DNA of 64,000 nt from Saturnia japonica (taxonomy: Eukaryota; Arthropoda; Insecta; Lepidoptera; Saturniidae), in assembly GCA_033032175.1 (NCBI GenBank), contig CM065323.1, positions 4,278,001 through 4,342,000 of the forward strand, read 5' to 3'. Made by a program: the position numbers and the translations under genes. Of this stretch, positions 23,360-35,679 are shown piece after piece. The notes under the pieces are model-generated. The model did no database searches. It worked only from the letters and a program-made list of their open reading frames with translations, and had not been told where the DNA came from. The number at the start of each line of letters is the position of its first letter. Position 1 is the first letter of the stretch.

Positions 23360-24861
23360 TGTACTATTTTCAGTAAAGCAAAATACTGTCCAATAATGTG
23401 ATGATTCCGCATTTGCGAAACTTGGAACTTTTGGGCATCATTTTATTTTTAAGAATTTTTGTGGATAAATTTGTGAGAATTGCTCGTCTTTTTAAACTTA
23501 TAACTTTGAGGATTTAAGAGACTATTGCGATTATTGTTGATTAGAATTATTACAGGTCGCACTATTTTATTAATATGGTTGTATTATAACCTATATGGTT
23601 ATTTTTCTGTTTGTACTTTATACTTTTTAGTAGTAGATTTAGATATTTTTTATGCTTAGTTATTAGACTGGATTTTTACTGTGATTTTTTGATTTCCAAA
23701 GAATTATATTATACTAACATGATTAAGTTATCTAAGTTTGCGTTAACTACGTGAAATGCTTAGTTTTTCAATTATTTTGAATTGCTTGTTATTACTATTA
23801 AGTTTGCTAAATATACGATGTTTAATTTTCTAAATAACTTTTGTTTTACATAAATAAATGATCAAATTTATCCATTTAAATCATTCTGTGCAACATACTG
23901 TCATTATGTTCTAAACTATAATCATTGTTAGTATGTGGTTATCATTAGCCTCAACATATTTAATTTATTTTTTCCGAATAACTCCTAAATTATTGAAAAT
24001 ATAATAGTGTCTTTCGTATCAAATACTATGTTAGTATGCATAGATTGCATTCATCTTATCAATAGCGGTTAGCACTAAGGTTTTTCAAAAAATTGAAAAA
24101 CTTGACGAAAATAATAAATTTCGAAGAATTACCCAGCAGCATTTGCGATTTCTAAGCAAATATTCAGCGATTACTGCTATTGCGAAATACGTAATAAGGG
24201 GACCGAACGGGCGACACCGGTCAGTGTGTATATTTACACAAACCATTGCTATATACTTCGACACAGGCCTACTAGGTACACGCACTTGAAATTTTGTATA
24301 ATATGTTTGTAATTTCCCTTGAACACATAGTATCATAAATTTCACTGATAAATCTATTGGTTATTATTCTTGAGTTATTAGGTTCCGAAAAGTAGAATTT
24401 TTAACATTCACTAAATGACTTACCCACTCATCAAAAACCTACACCACTTCTGGGTGACTCAGAAACTTAAAATTTGTAATCAAGGTAGATCATCCAAATG
24501 AAAAACTTTAAAAAAAATACCAACAATTTTAAACAAAAATAACACTTTAACGGCGTTTCCATCCTCTCGCCAAAAGATGGCGTTGTGCCTATTTATGTCC
24601 CTAATCAACATCTAATAATCTAATGTTAATCTAAGTTAGTCGTGCTACCGTTTATTTTCCCGATTTATATGGGCATTAGGATATGAAAGGCTTACAAATA
24701 ATTAAACATAAAAAAATCAAATAAGTACAGTTATTATTGATTTCTTTTAAACTAAATAATACTTATATTTAGCATAGACTACAGCAACGGCGGTTTTAAT
24801 ATTTGTATCCGCTCACCATTTACAAATAGATTGCGTTCGGCAGATATTCAAAAAGTAATGA
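23360..24861. other. AT-rich DNA, nothing recognised
   Basis: The block lies between the DDE-like ORF and the hairpin MITE. No matching inverted ends to the left flank of the ORF were found by eye. The reverse ORF 24085-24345 has no motif. Confidence 0.5.
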
Positions 24862-24865
24862 TATC

Positions 24866-25143
24866 CCAACAAAAACATAATGTGAAAAGGTGGCCAAGTT
24901 CGGTAGAACGACGTTCGGGGTAGTCGTTGTCATCGATAAAAAAAGCTGAGATCTAACGGGTGCCAAATTCTATTGCTGTTCTTTTAATATTAGCAGTAGG
25001 AATGTAACTTATTTAAAAAAAATACAAAATTATATGTTACATTCTTTCTCAATCTCATGATTTCTAATTTGGCAAGTTTAAATTTACCCTGAACGTAGTT
25101 TTTACCGAACTTGGTCCCTTTATCACATTTATGTTTTTGTTGG
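24866..25143. mobile_element. Long-hairpin MITE (278 bp) with TATC duplications
   Basis: The two halves are inverted copies: CCAACAAAAACATAATGTGA at the left against CCAACAAAAACATAAATGTG from the right, continuing through CCAAGTTCGGTA, TGCCAAATT and GGAATGTAAC toward the centre at about 25015. TATC flanks both ends (24862-24865, 25144-25147). The palindrome plus 4-bp duplication marks a foldback-type non-autonomous DNA element. The superfamily is uncertain. Confidence 0.82.
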
Positions 25144-25147
25144 TATC

Positions 25148-26670
25148 TACACTAATATTAAAATCCCCACTTCTCCACGGCAAGAAAACGACAAATCTCT
25201 GAACCCGTAGTGCTTAAAAAATCGTAGTTTCTTACTAACATTAATAAGATAGCGTGATATATTTTTGTAGATAATTACCAAGTATCTAAGGAGTAAAACA
25301 AAACAAAAAATTATCAGAATCTATCCAATAGTTTTTGCGTGATGCGCGCTCAAGGCCAACAAACCTCTATAATTTTATTTACATAGATTGTAAATTATCA
25401 TAACAGTTTATGTAGAGTGTTTTTTGTAGGTGACCGTGGCGTGGTGTGGGTCTAGAATTATTGTAAAAAGTCAAGAAATGTGGACGATACTTATATACGT
25501 ATAAGGTCAGGGAAAAAGTTGACTAATAAATGAGTTTTGAGAAACACTTGATATTATTTCGAAATAATACAATTTTTTACTACTTTAATAGATATACATA
25601 ATTAAAATAAAACTATTCTGAATTATAATTTAGTTCTAATAAAAAATATAGTATTTGTAAAGTAGTCACAACCAGGAACTGTTAATAAAAACGAATGTAC
25701 GATTTATTACCACATAAAGTCAATGTACATGAATATATATAATCGAACCGTTTCAGAATGTACAATAGAAGTGCTAGTAATTGAAAAACAAGATTATAGA
25801 GAGATGCAAGATTGTACAGTTTTAGAACAGGTGTGAGCAGTCATGAAGGTATGAAAAGTCTCCGTCGCGTCCTTACGCCGTGCAGCTGTGTAAATAAATA
25901 GTTTCAGGTGTAGGTGTAGAAGTTGAGATCCAATTTTTCCAGAGTACCCTTTTTTGAGATAAAGATCCTTCTTTCACCTATTGTTTTTTAGGATGATATG
26001 AAAGATAAAATGGCTGAAATCATTATTCGATAATATCCGTAGAGCCCAGCGTTTAACAACATTGCAAAGGCAATTTGAACTCGAGCTATAAAAGTCACGA
26101 TGCAATCCTTCATTCCGTATGCATTAGCCCTCAACCGGGCCACTCCTAACATAAAATATCTCAATAAAGACGCGTAAGCACGGCGCGGAGGAACGCCTAC
26201 TCAAGTTTACGGGCTTCATCCGTCGACGCATTTTATACGAAATTGTCGTAAAAAGCCAGATAATTTGAAACCGACAAAAATGTTAATCCCGCTAAGAATA
26301 GTTCGATTAATGAATACGTTAAAGAAGGCATATTGATGTTTATGTTGTATCGTGATTTGTTAGTATTGTCTTTCGGTTTCTTTTTAATACCAGTATTCTC
26401 GTTGATCAGTTTCAGTGACGGTCTTGGATTCACATTTACAAGTTATTTCAGTTTATTAGTGTTGTATTGATGATGTTTGATTTGCATTTATACGGTTGAA
26501 TTTATTGATTATTCATTAATTATATTTAAAAAAAAGAGTTGCGAGAAGGAATTGGTAAGAACGTATTATTTTAAAAATTTATTCTTTTTAGTGATTATTC
26601 TGCAAAGACCAATCGAATGGAATAATTTTGGACAGTCCCTAAATGATTTATGATGTATTATGTAGGTAAT
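25148..26670. other. No gene; short repeat-like piece at 25148-25385
   Basis: The first ~240 bases (CTACACTAATATTAAAATCC at the left, AACAAACCTCTATAATTTTA near the right) have the look of a small non-autonomous element but no second copy is present. The rest is AT-rich and unrecognised. Confidence 0.4.
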
Positions 26671-27020
26671 ACTAGCTGACCCGTGCGAATATTTCGAACA
26701 TTAAAGAATGTAAACAATCTAACTAACAGCTGTCATGTTACTTATATGGATTCTTAATAGATGGCGTCTTTAATATTTTTTCACTGGCATCAATCGTTAG
26801 CATTAATAATGAAATTTTTTTTTCATAATATTTTTTAACGAAAACATAATTTTTTTAAAATATTTGTACGAGGAATATAAGCTTTAAAATGATGTTTGAA
26901 TCATTAATTTTAATGAAGAGTTAACATTACATAAACATACCAACGTTGTCAGGAAAAATCTTATTATAGAAATAATATAAGACAATATTATTTGACAACA
27001 TCTTCACTTCATGTTAGGTG
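26671..27020 (-). mobile_element. Probable non-autonomous Helitron
   Basis: It begins at the reverse-type terminus ACTAGCTGACCCGTGCGAAT and shares ordered segments with 8137-8400. The right boundary is not defined. Confidence 0.5.
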
Positions 27021-27461
27021 ACATTGTAACCGGAGATGTCAAAACACTATGTCTTTAAAGTTTTGTGAGTCTCAAGCCTTTTTCCAGAATACTCCCATAA
27101 ATGCTTGACTAGAAATTTTCATACTTTGATGATGTCTATAAAATAATTGTATTTATTACGCAATTTTATAAAATACATAGGAATTATTTTTATAGCAGTT
27201 GTTGGAAACGTTGCAATCCAATGTTGTGCAAATGTTTTTGTTTCTGTTACTTTCGTCCTTTGTGGTTCCTCACCCACATAACTTTGTGTTTTGGGATAAA
27301 CGAAGTTAGTTCAATTTATAATAACATAATATTATAAATAATTGAGTTTTAATAATAATAATGAATGGGGGAACAAAATTTCACCATTTAATTCCAAACT
27401 CAATTTAGTTTGTATTGTGGTAACTAAATAGCTGATATATAATTATACAGTATGCATATAT

Positions 27462-27535
27462 AGATTTTCCGTGTGCGGGAATCGAACTTGCGACCTCTCG
27501 GCTCGATATTAACTACGGCACGAGGCCATTCATAA
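27462..27535 (-). repeat. tRNA-like SINE head
   Basis: On the reverse strand, GAGAGGTCGCAAGTTCGATT followed by CCCGCACACGG carries a B-box match (GTTCGATTCC), with GTGCCGTAGTTAATATCGAG upstream at A-box spacing. No acceptor stem closes it, so it is a tRNA-derived repeat and not a tRNA gene. Confidence 0.5.
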
Positions 27536-27539
27536 AATT

Positions 27540-28285
27540 AATCCAACATAATTTCACAGATTTATCTATCTTCATCCTTCTGTTTCTTCGTTTATTTTAT
27601 TAATATAAATCCTATTTCTTATATGCACGTATGCCTATCTAGGTATAGAGCAATACCTGAAGTAGCACTCAGCGTGAAATTAAACCTTTAGCGATCTAAG
27701 AGGCTATCACATCTTGCGTATTTACAGGCGATGTAATGACAGAAATAGAAATAGTTTGGATTTATTGGGACTTGTGTCCAAGTTTATATTTTTAGTATTT
27801 AATCTGATGGTTTATCTTTATTTATAATATATATAAATAATTATATATCTGGTGGTCTTAGTTTTGAAATCTTATTTAAATAAAAATGACTGTGGTTTTT
27901 GTAAGATTGTAAATTTATTTTTAATATAATATGAATTATAGAATAATAGTTTTATTTTATTATGACTACTTAAAGTAGTAATCTTGTGTGTGAATAATTT
28001 ATACTTAATAAGCATATTTTAATATAATTTAATATTTCATAAAATCAAATGTAACTTGTTAATTTTTTTTTGTTTTTACCTCAAGCATAGAATGAATAAG
28101 TAATAAGCATAAACTTATAGTGCGTTGTGAAAATTATACAACATTTATATATATACTTAATTAATGCAAATTAAGTCTGTTAAGCTTTGAATCACATAAT
28201 TTTAAAATCCACATAAATGTAGCGACACCTGTTTTTATTTTATATAATTATTTAACCGAGGACCGAGAGACAGAAATACGGACGG
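27540..28285. other. AT-rich DNA, nothing recognised
   Basis: Only short A/T-rich runs are seen. Confidence 0.55.
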
Positions 28286-28525
28286 CTCAAAAGCGTTGAA
28301 AGTTACCTCTTCTTTAATTTAAGAGCTCGGCTCTTGTCGGTGGAGCAGTTACCTATCCTCTGCCTTTCTCTTGACATCTTCATACTACGCGACTCCCACT
28401 TTATCCTACACTTGTCGGAAAAAGCTCCGTGTAGGTGTTTCGCTTCCACGCTTTCCTTCAATTTTCCTACTAAAATTGTCGTGCCGTATAAATTTTCCAA
28501 TCGTTTTTATCTATCTTTCTCACCA
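28286..28525 (-). pseudogene. Non-LTR retrotransposon ORF C-terminal fragment
   Basis: On the reverse strand, one frame reads TIGKFIRHDNFSRKIEGKRG, then PTRSFFRQV, a stop, DKVGVA, a stop, YEDVKRKAEDR, a stop, and LLHRQEPSS followed by a stop. The pattern H-(D/N)xF...IEGKRGxxxPxRxF...VGV.SY..VKR.AEDR.xWR.LHRQ is the usual C-terminal tail of an RTE/BovB-like class of insect LINE. Three internal stops and loss of everything upstream make it a relic. A short forward-strand piece with the same VQRKAEDRA..WQLLYA pattern is visible at about 59727-59785. Confidence 0.6.
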
Positions 28526-30050
28526 ACTGTCTTTCCTCGTCAACCATTATTAAGACATCCTCATTTTTGAAATTTGTATCTTAATTTCTAAAACGTCTCT
28601 ATCTGAATTATGAGTTCCAGAGATAAATAAATAATGAACAATGAAATTTTTAATATCAACATTAGTATTCTCGCAAATTTAGTATTCGCTAGTATATCAA
28701 CCAATTTGTACACGTTAGTTGTGTTTCTAAGTGCGTTGTCAAATGATATAATAATAGCATACATAGCATGATAATTGATCTATATTTTAAGATAATTGAT
28801 TCGATATAGTGTATTCTCATAAAAATGGAAATATTCGAAATGGAAGTTGGCCTCTCAAGTACTCATATTTCGCTGATATAAACGAGTTCTACTTTATAGA
28901 CAGTTTCCTTTTGACTTCGCGAAATTCGTTGAAACAAATATAACAAGATTATGTGAATATTTTTAGATGCTGGGAAACGTTCGGAAAGTTTTATCTAATG
29001 CTCTACGTACGTTTGCGAAAACAAGTATCATTTCTGAGTTTTCCTTTAAACACGGAATATGATTTCTGAATGTTATTTAATTACCAATTTCGAGTGATTT
29101 AATCTGTAATCATTTAATTATGTGGAGAATTGGATTTTTTCCATATAATAATACCATAGGTACATAAGTACCTCTCGTTCATTCTGTTAAAGTGAAAAAA
29201 AAATGCTATAATTAATCATTTACTTACTATACATTCTCTATCTATTATATCATCACACCATATCTCTTAATGGAGTAGACAAAAAGGATGGAGCACAATC
29301 CTCTATCTTCGTAAACAACTTTCATATTCATTAAACTCTTCCCGTATGGATGCGCCTTTTCCAATTGGCTTTTCATTTTCCTTAAGGTCATTACTTTTTA
29401 TGTTTGATCAGCATTAAAACTCTTTTCCGATCCTAGCTTCTCCTTCCACATACACACATTTTTTATCATTATTGTTATTCCTTCACCATCACAAAACGTG
29501 GTTGTCGAGTGATTTAGATCGCCAGAATATTGATGAACAAATTGCATTATTAAAAAAAAAACAGTTTTTATTAATATTTCTAATTCTGTCACCGATGATA
29601 ATTCGTAGTTGTTACAAATCGCACTTCGCAAGTACTTTATCAGCATAATAACAATGGCTGCCGCTTATCGACGAGTGATAAAAACGTCCTCTGAAATATA
29701 AGTAGGTATTGGTTAAGGTGATGTTCCATTACCAACACGTTCCGTGAATGAACGAAGCGATACTCTTATGTATAAAATATCCGAGTTTAAGCGTTATATT
29801 CCTATTTAAGCTTTAGATAATCCCAAGCTGTCGTATAACGTGACTTATATGGATACAAAAGAACGAATGATGCAAGTTCTAGAAACAGAAAAAAAAATAT
29901 GTGTATCTTATGTAGGCACGTAAGAAGTTATAAGTACGTAGTTTTTTTGGCGTAAGAAAACAAAAATAACTCCAAAAATTTTATCCTTCGTGCCTACAAC
30001 ATGATGAAGTTAGCATCAAAATCGAGCAAAGAAAATTTACATTACAAAGA
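28526..30050. other. AT-rich DNA, nothing recognised
   Basis: The reverse ORF at 29398-29646 has no motif. No terminal repeats or RNA genes were seen. Confidence 0.5.
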
Positions 30051-30059
30051 TGAAAGAAG

Positions 30060-30300
30060 AAAAAGTTTATTTATTCTTCACACAACAAAATTAAAATAAT
30101 AAAACCACAACTTAAAAAAATAAAAATAAATAATAAACGTGTTGTGCGGAAATAGACAGTCCCTCTCCGCATAATTGCTACAATGAGTCAGTGCAGGGCT
30201 GCTATTCTGACTAGGCCACTTAACATACATTACGGACACCAATAAAAATAAATAAGATTAAGAGCAAGTAGAAACTGCTTAAGAGAGAATAAGGAAACTA
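30060..30300 (-). repeat. Possible LINE 3' untranslated fragment
   Basis: TTTATTTATTCTTCACACAA, then TGTTGTGCGGAAATAGACAG and CTCCGCATAATTGCTAC, resemble a LINE 3' region I associate with Lepidoptera. No second copy occurs in the window, so this rests on recall of the general pattern. Confidence 0.3.
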
Positions 30301-30558
30301 TGATGTTGATTATTTTAACATCACGCAAAGCTACAAATCTGGAACTGTAACAAAAGTTTTTTAAGTATTGTTCCAAAGGTTTGGACTGTTTCATCATTGA
30401 TGGTTCATGTGTGGCTAACTTCATCTTGTGGCACTTCCGTCATTTGATGCGCGCGCAACTTGTAATTTTACTCTCTACTAAACTCGACAAAAGAGTTTTA
30501 CCTTTTAAAAGCTACTACTTTCTTTGACCCTATATAACGTACAAAGTGAACATTCTAA

Positions 30559-31094
30559 CGGCCGTTTTCAATAACCTATTTATCCGTTATTTCAGTTACT
30601 AAAGATAAACAAATATGTATAACCTTTTGTCCTTATTTTTTTTTCAATAACCTGTTAATGGATATCTATACCAATGTTATAAAGAGGAAAGTTTTTTTTT
30701 TTGTATTTTTGTTTGATTTTTTGTTTGTAATGGATAAATTCAAATACTAATGGACCAATTTTGAAAATACTCTCACTACAGTATCAGCGATTAAAACATG
30801 CTATATTATTATTTATTGAAAAATTAATTTATTTCTCATAAAAATGATCGATAGATTTACACAAAGAATAAAAAATTGTCTACACGGGTGCGTTGGCGAT
30901 GTTTGTCGTATAAAATTAACACGGGTGAAACCGTGAGGCACAGTTAGTTTTAGTATATATATATATATATCCATATTCTATAGCTTTAATAAATAAGAGG
31001 GAAGCCGATATCTGTCGTAAATTAAAGATAGTACTTTTTACAAATATCTACTAATCGGGGTTAGTAAACTCAGATATTTTATTGAAAACGGCCG
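30559..31094. mobile_element. TIR element with TAA duplications, carrying a nested Helitron
   Basis: The left end is CGGCCGTTTTCAATAA at 30559 and the right end is its exact inverse ending at 31094. TAA flanks each side (30556-30558, 31095-31097). The 3-bp TAA duplication suggests a PIF/Harbinger-type MITE. TTCAATAACCT is repeated internally at 30569 and 30644. The Helitron at 30665-30948 inserted later. Confidence 0.7.
30665..30948 (+). mobile_element. Non-autonomous Helitron (~284 bp), copy 2
   Basis: It starts TCTATACCAATGTTATAAAG and ends GGTGAAACCGTGAGGCACAG then TTAGT, inserted between A and T as Helitrons do. It aligns throughout with the reversed copy at 12571-12867. A TA microsatellite (30954-30971) directly follows. 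Confidence 0.78.
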
Positions 31095-31097
31095 TAA

Positions 31098-32984
31098 AAG
31101 GTATGGCTGAATGATCTCACTCTTGCAGTACTGTTTCTGAAAACTTGTCAGTTCTCTCGTGCGGACAACGTATCGGCTTTACGTAGCTGTACTGGACTGA
31201 CACCTTAAAAACCCTGTGCTAAGATAGGTGAATGACCGTTCGATTTGGCTTTTCAAGAACGAAGTGTGATAAATGTGAATTTGTTAATTTTTGGTATTCT
31301 TATTTTAAACGAGTATATAGACATGCATATAATTATATTTAATAAGCCAAATAATTATTACTGGATTATTATAGCAATTTCTTTACCCAGTTGAAATGAT
31401 TTAATTAGAATGAATAACAATATTTATTGTAAAAGCTTCGGATATTGTTTTAGTCTTTAAAATAAAGAAACTGACTTTCTTTTAAATATGTAGGAATAAA
31501 TCCCATAAATGAACTGAAACTTTAAATGTGTTTCTTGAGTTTATTTCATAGTCGGCGGGCGGTACTGTCGGTAGCTCGGGTGCGGGAATCTACCATATTT
31601 ATAACCAATATTTTACGTTCAAAGTTAACCCTAGACAGACAATAGTTGGTGAAGTTTGAAAGTTTTCTTATATTAAGTAGACGTGGGAAATTTCATTCGA
31701 TGTTACTTACTACGTTTGAGTTGTGTAAAGATGCGTAAAGTGGAATTTACTGAAAGATTTATTCTAGTCTTGAAACATTTAATAAATTTAGATTAAATAA
31801 GTTGCTCATGTATTAAAAGTTCTAGGAGTTTTATGCGACGTACGATAACGTCTATTTACTCACACTCTTATTTTAAACTTGGCTCCACAGATGGCACTTT
31901 ATACGTACTAGCTATTTATATATAAAATTTAGATATACATATATTGCAAGTTAAATCATAAGACCGTGAGTTGATCGTTGATGTACATTTTGAGTAAGGA
32001 TATAATGATTATTTATCGATATTTTTTTACTTGTATTGATATATGAAAATATAATAAGTCTGTAATAGATAATATCTACGTAAAAAAATTCTTAAGACTA
32101 AATGGTAGACAACATACAATTTAAACCGACGGTAGCGGTTCTAGAAACATGAAATTTTGCACAGGAGTTTCATAAATAACATAAGGTATACATATTTGTT
32201 TTAAAGGCTTTATATATGAGGATTCCTAGGATGTTAAGATAACACACCGAGAAAACGGCTAATAGTTTTAAAAATCATACATTTTTCCACGTCTGTTAGT
32301 ACGCGCATTACTTGAAAACTATAAACCAATTTTAATGTAGTTTTCATATTATTAACCCTTAACTCTTATATAAATTTCATGACGCTTTTGTATAGGGAGA
32401 AAGCAGTCGAATAGAATAAACATTTTAAAAATGTAGGACTATCCACTTTTATCCAGATAAGACGCGTACTTTTCGTGGAACATCGATAATATTTTTATAA
32501 ACGAACTTGCGAGTACCCGATTGTACATATATAACATAAATATTTAAATATAAATCAATAAAGTATTTGAATACTTGAATTATTGAGTGGATCACTTAAC
32601 TTGTTATAAACAAGGATAATGTATCGGCAATATATGCATATGAACATAAGAATGTGATAGATAGATACATGATTAATTTAAATGTCCAATTTACCTCGAC
32701 CCTGTTTCTGTATTGCGGTTAAACTGGCATTATAATGTGTGGTACGTACGCAATTGATACGTCATGACGAGACGCGGAAGGGGGGGGGGGTGAGGGGAGG
32801 AGGCTTGCGGGGTGTAGTATCTGCATATTAATTACATGCATAATTTATAGTGAACTAGATTTCAATATAAGTTTTGCGATCCGTTCTCGGGGGCTTTTTA
32901 ACACTAACCGGTAATAATAAAACTAAAACTACCTGGTGAGACTTGTTATTACTCTGAGTAATTAATATCTGACTATAAATACAC
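31098..32984. other. No gene; repeat-like stretch and a G-run
   Basis: A segment around 32130-32420 (CATGAAATTTTGCACAGGAG) resembles Helitron internal sequence. A G-rich run at 32776-32815, including ten consecutive G, could form a quadruplex. The rest is unrecognised. Confidence 0.45.
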
Positions 32985-33302
32985 ACTAGCTATGCCCCAG
33001 GGTTCACCCGTGTGTTTACTCGATCAACTCGACCGTACCACCAACAATACACCCGTGTAGCATATCGTTGTTTTCACTTACCGTACTTGCTTAAAGCTTG
33101 CCAGATTGCTTGACGTTCATAGTTATTGCTCCGCTCCTCAGAGTTGTAGCGTGAAGTTATGTTGCTTATTTATATCCTTCCTCAATAAATAAACTATAAA
33201 ATGGAAAAAGATTTTCTGAAATGTCTGGTAGTTCCAGAGATTATCGCGTTCAAACAAAAAAACAATATCCCGAGTTTCATATTATTAAGTAATAATATTA
33301 GA
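32985..33302 (-). mobile_element. Non-autonomous Helitron (~318 bp)
   Basis: It opens with ACTAGCTATGCCCCAGGGTT (reverse-strand 3' end) and closes near AATAATATTAGA, the inverse of a TCTAATATT start. GTTCCAGAGATTATCGCGTT inside is shared in near-identical form with 43194-43753 and 44935-45232. Confidence 0.65.
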
Positions 33303-33825
33303 TTGCAAGTAAAAACTAGTCAGAGAAGCTAATTTAAACCTCTATATAAATTCATCATCGTCAACGCGTATTATTCCAATTCTGCTAATAAAAATACATA
33401 AGTAGGTACTACAAAATTATGCATATTAACTTGTTCGTTATGGATATATATCGTTTATATCATTCGTAAATGAATTCAAAGTCCTGTTATACATATTATT
33501 GAACTAGTTTTTATAAAGCCAAGGACAGTCCGTGCAACGAAACACTAACTAACAACTTTAGTATTAACGGGCTAGACTTCCGCTGTCGTTTCGCACGATT
33601 ACGTTGTGACTACCGTGGGAAAACCGTGGATATCCTGGATGATACATCCTTAAAATAATACGATAAGCGGAACAATCTCATAGTAGCTTTTATATTTTAA
33701 AGCGTATCTTGTAACTATTTGCAACCGTTTTTTGTTTGTTATACATGCATTTGCATATTATATTACCATTAAATGCGTAAACATTGAAGTAACTGTTATG
33801 ATATAATTGTTGTTCTTCATGTGCT

Positions 33826-34345
33826 TATCCCACCTAAGTAGGGTCGGTACGAGAAGTTTTTCTCGCCCACTCTCTTCTATCAGCGGTTATCTCAGTATTC
33901 ACACCTCTTGTACGCATGTCATTCCTCACACAATCCATTCATACCCTCTTCGGTCTTTCTCTACACCTATATCCTTTTTTTTTTCGATCTGACTATACTG
34001 TTTGCCATAAGGGGTCTGAAGCCTTAGACGGCTTTTACAGCTTCACCGGTCTTGGCTCCTATATCTGTCCACTACTTAACATTCTGCTAGTTATATGACG
34101 CTTTTTCCCTCCTCATATATGCCCATACTACGTTAATCTATTATTCCTCAACTTCTATGTTACTGCTGCTATATTCTTAATTCTTCTGATATACTAATTT
34201 TTAATCTTTTAACATTCGCCCCTCTGCCACATGTATTGTGGTTTCATCCGTCTCTTTCGTTGTCCAGCATTCAGATCCATACATGAGGACATATCTTATA
34301 ATGGTTGGTGTAGACTTCTTCCTTAAGATTCAGGGACATTGTAAT
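33826..34345 (-). pseudogene. RTE-like LINE remnant with a nested insertion
   Basis: On the reverse strand, the outer part reads PTIIRYVLMYGSECWTTKET, then DETTIHVAEGRML before decay, and YMR near the GHIMR position. After the insertion at 33975-34090 the reading resumes as VRNDMRTRGVNTEITADRR, then EWARKTSRTDPT and a stop. These are the C-terminal motifs of an RTE-type retrotransposon polyprotein (YGSECWT...MLRW...WYGHIMR...ADRxEWxxKTxxxDPT). Several stops break the middle. It is inactive and older than the insert it carries. Confidence 0.65.
33975..34090 (-). mobile_element. Short retroposon nested in the RTE remnant
   Basis: A T run is followed by CTGACTATACTGTTTGCC, CGGCTTTTACAGCTTCACCG and GTCTTGG, matching the tail-proximal part of the 553-bp element at 16998-17550. 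It interrupts the RTE frame. The flanking duplication is unclear. Confidence 0.6.
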
Positions 34346-35679
34346 TACCATGTTCATTACACATAAATAAATCCACATCCTGTGCGTGAGCACTAAGCAT
34401 ATCAATGCATTAATTGGGTTATACTACTTTTACGAAATATATGATTGTTGTTGTTGATGCAAATAATAAAATGTCCTTTCCCACTGCGCAGTCGATTTTC
34501 TCCTTGGAAGTATCAACGATGACGCAAGATAGTGTTGACGATTACGAACGTCGTGTCAGGTGTATTGTTATGTTTTAGTGTTAGAACGCTATAATGCAGT
34601 TCTACAATAATTAATCTTCAGTAAAAAGTCAAATGTCGTTTTCGTTCGCCGTAATATTTTTTTCTTATATTTTTTATTCAAATCACGTTGTAATATTGAT
34701 TTAGCAAATTTTTTATTAGATCATAGATCGTTCTGCCATTAACTGTGGCTACTCTTTATATATTTCGTTTCGGTTACAAGTTTTATTATTGGTAAAATAT
34801 AAAATATATTTTCAATCCACTTGGCATGTCAGTTTTCTTGTTAGTAACAAGTGTCCAAGAATCTAATAGGTAGTCTATAATATCACACCCGGTGTATTTG
34901 CAGTATTACAGATAAAAAGTAGCAGATTAATAAAAGCGGAAATTATCTTCGAATCAATAATTACATAAGTTTAATTTCCATTGCTTAGAAAAAAGAAACT
35001 TTCAGTCCTATTAATATAGAAGAAACAACAATGGCGAGATTCGTTAATCACTCGTTATTAACTCGCTCGACGCGACAGTGAGAACGATCGAGAAGTTGTT
35101 TTTTTGTAATGTTTAACATTGCTTCATAACAAATCGGATTATTTTTACTTATAAATTGATATAATTTTATTTGTCAGCAAGTATTTATTGATTTAATAAA
35201 TAGAAGGGAATATTGTCGTATTGTATACCAAGTTAATCTATAGTGGTTTGTAATTTAAAACAAAGTGATTTATTTCTATGATGTCGCTTTGTATTGACAT
35301 TTTGAGTTATCTTTTATTACAGCAATGCTATTGAAAGAAGTTTACGTTGTATATACGGTTTTAATTGCAAGTTTTTTTAAATAAATGATTTACCTACAAC
35401 GGCTTGTCACGATTTGCGTTGGACTTACGTCCTATAGGACATTGCTATAGCAAGCAAGGGTGTTGTTGAATACTTTAATTTGTAAATTATAAATCCTATC
35501 TATTCGATTAGGAATGTAAAAGGATTAAATAATATGAGGTCCCTTTTATTGCGAATTATATGTCCCATTTGTCCCAAGTAGAACAACAGTTTGTTGTACT
35601 CCATTTGGCGATAACTATATTTCTGATATTAACATTTATAGAGTACATTGTTAAATGAGTTATGTTTTGTTCTATCCAG
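34346..35679. other. Intronic AT-rich DNA up to the lilli exon
   Basis: Nothing is recognised apart from the polypyrimidine/CAG acceptor at its right end. Confidence 0.55.

Larger units (their letters stand above)
11200..35679 (+). other. Putative first intron of the lilli-like gene (24.5 kb)
   Basis: The interval runs from GTGAGT at 11200 to the CAG acceptor ending at 35679, phase 2. It is filled with transposable elements listed separately, including one near-complete ORF at 21182-23308. Its extent depends on the first coding exon call. Confidence 0.5.

Noticed and set aside
27462..27535. tRNA gene on the reverse strand
   Set aside because: A B-box and arm are present, but no acceptor stem pairs, so it is a tRNA-derived repeat.
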